DNA from: Schizochytrium sp. TIO01
Lineage: Eukaryota > Sar > Bigyra > Thraustochytrida > Thraustochytriidae
Assembly: GCA_004764695.1 (NCBI GenBank)
Contig: SMSO01000014.1
Coordinates: 2,307,148-2,371,147, forward strand
Length of the DNA stretch: 64,000 nucleotides
Direction of reading: 5' to 3'
The notes beneath the pieces were generated by a model. That model saw only the letters and a list, made by a program, of their open reading frames with translations. It made no database searches and had not been told where the DNA came from. Below are positions 55,696-64,000 of this stretch, one piece after another (positions within the stretch are counted from its first letter, which is position 1; each line of letters begins with the position of its first letter). The translations under genes were made by a program, and so were the position numbers.

Positions 55696-56959
55696 ATGGT
55701 CAAGCACAACAATGTGGTGCCTAACCAGCACTTCAAGAAGCACGTACGTTCACGCTGCGCGCGCCGGGTTGCGTTTCGTTGGCATGCGGATGATGATGAT
55801 GATGTTGATCGGGATGACAAGCATGTGGAGGGCCATACAAGACCTACTCTGGTGGAAAGCATCTGCTGCTTTCATCAAGGGCGGGGTTCTGCGATGTTTG
55901 GACATTGAGTGATGGGATTCAAGAAAGCTTATCTGCAGCTTGGCGTGCACCCTGTATTGCGTAGCAGGAAACCCATTCTTGAGATTCTGTGTCTTATTGC
56001 TTTTGTATGCTCATTAACATGTTAGTGTCGGGCCTGTCAAGTCTTGGCCAGGGCGCAAGTGAGCACATCAAAGCTTATGGTTTCATATGATCTGTTCAAC
56101 CAAAGTGATACTTTGTTATGGACAGAAAGAAGCCATTTGCTGCGTTGTCTTACTTATTTCCGAGGCCAACGCAAGTATTGTTCGTGGATAGAAGTATTTG
56201 TTCTTTGGATGCTTCTGTTGAAACTATTATCATCCGATTTGCTTTCGATCATGGACCTTGGTGTTTAAGACAAAATGAGAGAGTGAAAGAAAACAGAATA
56301 CTGACGAACTGAGTTGTTTAACATCTTTTGATGCTTTGTGATTTGATAATATATAGGGTGCTGGCGGTGGCTGGCAGTCCCGCGTGCGCGTGAACCTCAA
56401 CCAGCCGGCGCAGAAGCTCCGCCGTCGTCTTGCCCGCAAGGCTAAGGCTGAGAAGGTTGCCCCTCGCCCGGTCAACTTGTTGCGACCGGCCGTTCACTGC
56501 CCGACCCAGCGTTACAACATGAAGCTTCGCGCTGGCCGTGGCTTCACTCTTGCTGAGCTTAAGGAGGCTGGCATCAGCCGCAAGCAGGCTCTCTCCATCG
56601 GTATTGCTGTTGACACCCGCCGCCGCAACAAGAGCGTCGAGTCCCTTCAGCTTAACGCTCAGCGCCTCAAGGAGTACAAGGCCCGTCTCATCGTCTTCCC
56701 GCGCAAGAGCGGCAAGGTCAAGAAGGGTGACTCCAGCGTCGAGGAGACCAAGAACGCCACCCAGTACCTCGGCGAGGTTCTCCCGATTGCCCAGCCGGAG
56801 AAGAAGCAGGAGTTTGTGGAGATTACTGATGAGATGAAGAACCACAGCGCCGTCAAGCAGTTGAAGATGGCCATCGCTGTTCAGCGTCTCGAGGGCAAGA
56901 AGCGTTTTGCCAAGGACGACGAAGAGGAGGAGAACAACAACAATGACGACGATAACTAG
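55696..56959 (+). CDS. RPL13: 60S ribosomal protein L13 (eL13), two exons
   Basis: A large-subunit protein. Exon 1 (55696-55743, 16 codons) encodes MVKHNNVVPNQHFKKH. A GT-AG intron of 613 bases (55744-56356, donor GTACGT, acceptor ATATAG) is in phase 0. Exon 2 (56357-56959) starts GAGGGWQSRVRVNLNQPA and contains the family blocks KLRRRLARKAKAEKVAPRP, LRAGRGFTLAEL, RRRNKSVESLQLNAQRLKEY and LIVFPRK. The product is 216 residues, close to the usual 206-211, with an acidic Asn/Asp tail. Gene structure is inferred from the alignment of family landmarks with splice sites. Codon use is G/C-ended like RPS16. Confidence 0.95.
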
Positions 56960-57545
56960 ATGTGTCAATAATGACAAATCTTATTTTCTCATCTTTTTGA
57001 TTTTTGATATTTTTTTTGGTCTTCCTTTGTTTTAGATTAATGGTTAGTATCCTAGAACTTGCTTGTTGAGGTGTGCATGACATCTCAGTACTAATATTTT
57101 ATCGTTTTGAGGATGCTGAATAGCTATTATGTTTTGACAGAAATACAATTTCTGAGGTGTAATCAAAAGTATATAGAAAGAAATCTTTTGAGGGTCGTAC
57201 GCAGGTTTATAAAGAAGATTTTTGAAACCTTAAAATTCGTAAACTTGGTTCATCGGAAGGTTAGGTTAAGGTGATCAAATAGTTGAAGTCGTGGAGTAAA
57301 GTTTTTCCCGGATTTGTTTGCTTGATTGCTTTGTAATCCTCCAAATTTCGAAAATTTGGTTAATCTACGCTGGAGCATATATAGCCTTGATTTACACTTG
57401 AAGAATAGAAACAATTTCCCAGAAAATGCAACTATGATGTTACGACATAACATGAAACCAGATAAATGCTTTTCACTAAGAGTAGCAACATTTTTCGTAA
57501 TTCTAAAACATACTTTCCTTCGAGTTGAATATATCTACAAAGTTT
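56960..57545. other. Convergent 3' intergenic region
   Basis: A 586-base AT-rich spacer between RPL13 (+) and the CENP-L gene (-). No gene is seen. Confidence 0.5.
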
Positions 57546-59138
57546 TCACTTGCCCTTTTGAGTTTCTACCTGACATAAGGCAGCCAATGTTCGAAGAACC
57601 ACTGCAAGTGCATCCTGATTAAGGAACTTAACCCTTCCTTCTGCTGATACCATCACTAAGGGCGTGGCAATTCGTGAGAGACTAGCACCGTTAAGACGAA
57701 TGCTTATTTGCTGTGCTATGAAACGGTTTATTGCAGATAACAGTGGGTTATCCCGGGCAAGATGACTTGTTCGAGCGGCAGTGTTTACCTCAAGAGGCGT
57801 TGTTTCAGAAAGATTCGCTGTCGAGTCCCCATTCCGTATACGCTGCAGCATCTCTGTTTTACTTAAAGTATCAACGCCTTCATTTCCGGTGTAATATGAT
57901 GAGAATTGACTTCCCGAACTGGATGAAGAAGACGTTAGAACGCTGCCTCCCGATGCAAGATGCGTAGATAAACGCTCGAGAGCACCTGCAGGAACAGCAA
58001 TATTAATTTCATCAAGTCCTGCTTCACTAACAACATCGGGAAAGCGAAATGTGAGCTCCAGAGCCTGCGCTGCACGAGACCTCTGTATTGCCTGTTGGCG
58101 TAGTTCAAGTTTGCGTAGTGCACGCTCCTCTGCAGCCTCAAGCTTATGCATGTCACTTGCACTAGGATTCGGGGCATCGTTGGGTGCCAGCTCGTCCTCC
58201 TCGTGGTCAATAGCATTAAGCTCCTCGTCCGTATCAATTTCACCTGCCAAAACTCCTGCTAATGCAACATTCTCAAACCGACCAGTGAGTGCTTCGTGCG
58301 TAAAACTGCTGGCCATGTCAGCGAGATGTCGTGGCGCCATTGGAACAGGTTGGAGAGCGATTGAACAATCAAAGCGAGATTCAAGCCAGCGACAAATTTT
58401 ATCAACAACCGTGCCTTTTCCTTTGACTAATGCAAAGTGGAAGACTGTAAACTTCAGTTTAGGCACTTTGTGTGAGTTCTTCCTCCCATCGGCATGCTTT
58501 GACAACGAGAGACGTTTTCTTCGCTTGTTAGGTTGGGCTCGCTTACTCGACTGGCGTTTGCTTTGACCATGTTGCTCGCCATCAAAATCTCCTTCATCAG
58601 ATGACGAAGCTTGCACCTCATCCTCTTCTTCTTCAGAGCTTTCTTCATAGTCAGAGTCAAGATCAAGCAAATCTGTATTCTCTGAAGTGCAGCAAAGTAG
58701 CACCATAGATGTTTGTCCACGAAGAGGCAGGGCATAGCCTCCGGAGTCCTCTGCGAGTAAACCATTGTCAAGAGAGTGCGGAGATTGTCGTGCGAGGAGG
58801 CTTTCTGGTTGAGAAATAGCTTGGGAGGTAAATTTTCGCTTTTGCGGCTTATTGGCATGAAATAATTTAGCTTCAACCTGTACGTAAAGACCTGACCCAT
58901 CGGCGAGCTGGCGCACAACAAATCGGCCTGAGGCTCGTTCACCTGTGCTTGTTCGACGAGCTAGTTCATCCTCGGAAAGTGTACTTTCGAAGGCAGCTCG
59001 AATGACCCGGGTCAACTGACGAGCATACCGCTCGATTTTGCTGATTTCAAAGTTGTGTAGGGGCGAGATACGATGAATGGACCACGTTCTACGCAAGACA
59101 GTTCCATCGATAACCCCTTCGCCAAGGTTTGCTGCCAT
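57546..59138 (-). CDS. CENP-L-like kinetochore protein
   Basis: CENP-L pairs with CENP-N in the constitutive centromere-associated network of the inner kinetochore. Three separated blocks of this 530-residue intact frame match the family in order. An N-terminal TWSIHRISPLHNFEISKIER resembles the Trp-Thr-Leu-x-Ser-Leu-Thr-Pro-Leu block. A central KICRWLESRFDCSIALQPVP shows the Trp-Leu/Phe-x3-Phe-Asp-Cys core. A C-terminal INRFIAQQISIRLNGASLSR is followed by ALAVVLRTLAALCQ. Between the first two blocks lies an acidic region (a run of Glu/Asp/Ser) and a Lys/Arg-rich stretch that may serve as a nuclear signal. An acidic and a long helical Ala/Arg segment follow the core. It is longer than human CENP-L (about 344) because of these inserts. 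The assignment rests on motif comparison. Confidence 0.72.
   Translation of the reverse strand: MAANLGEGVIDGTVLRRTWSIHRISPLHNFEISKIERYARQLTRVIRAAFESTLSEDELARRTSTGERASGRFVVRQLADGSGLYVQVEAKLFHANKPQKRKFTSQAISQPESLLARQSPHSLDNGLLAEDSGGYALPLRGQTSMVLLCCTSENTDLLDLDSDYEESSEEEEDEVQASSSDEGDFDGEQHGQSKRQSSKRAQPNKRRKRLSLSKHADGRKNSHKVPKLKFTVFHFALVKGKGTVVDKICRWLESRFDCSIALQPVPMAPRHLADMASSFTHEALTGRFENVALAGVLAGEIDTDEELNAIDHEEDELAPNDAPNPSASDMHKLEAAEERALRKLELRQQAIQRSRAAQALELTFRFPDVVSEAGLDEINIAVPAGALERLSTHLASGGSVLTSSSSSSGSQFSSYYTGNEGVDTLSKTEMLQRIRNGDSTANLSETTPLEVNTAARTSHLARDNPLLSAINRFIAQQISIRLNGASLSRIATPLVMVSAEGRVKFLNQDALAVVLRTLAALCQVETQKGK

Positions 59139-64000
<4,862 letters not shown>

Overview
The window is nuclear DNA of a eukaryote. 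Its recognisable genes are single-exon or nearly so, carry no bacterial-style operons, and sit in AT-rich intergenic DNA full of microsatellites. A stramenopile, perhaps a labyrinthulomycete-like protist, is the best guess. The clues are the stramenopile-style Ser/Thr/Pro stalk of the surface protein at 51010-52512, a plant/protist CASTOR/POLLUX channel, and the low intron density. This taxonomic call is inference.

Layout. 1-6.6 kb is repeat-rich DNA without a convincing gene. 6.7-9.2 kb is an island of broken coding sequence, including an HNH-nuclease-like remnant and two remnants I cannot name. 9.2-11.8 kb is again microsatellites. From 11.8 kb the window holds ordinary genes: a CASTOR/POLLUX ion channel (+), a MiaB/CDK5RAP1 methylthiotransferase (-), a TRIC/UPF0126 membrane protein (+), V-ATPase V0 subunit d (+), a six-TM TKL kinase (-), a hidden damaged or intron-rich gene (+, about 32.2-33.5 kb), a poly-Q ubiquitin-like protein (-), malonyl-CoA decarboxylase (-), an IQ-motif protein (+), Sec24 (-), an FN2-like/PH single-pass membrane protein (+), ribosomal proteins uS9/RPS16 (-) and eL13/RPL13 (+, one intron), and a CENP-L homologue (-). 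59.1-64 kb looks gene-free apart from a long ATT repeat.

How the genes relate. Most are unlinked housekeeping functions: ion transport, tRNA modification, vacuolar acidification, malonyl-CoA turnover, COPII budding, translation and the kinetochore. Neighbours are often convergent. The one neighbourhood with likely functional meaning is the divergent RPS16/RPL13 pair, an arrangement also known from budding and fission yeast.

Main second-look points. Two otherwise intact genes (the channel and the kinase) need single-base +1 corrections at short homopolymers, and a third candidate site lies in the broken island. Two stretches of protein-like frame, at 8.4-9.2 kb and 32.7-33.5 kb, are interrupted only by a few in-frame stops. 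The kinase and the FN2/PH protein have unusual domain architectures. No virus, CRISPR array, rRNA or tRNA was recognised.
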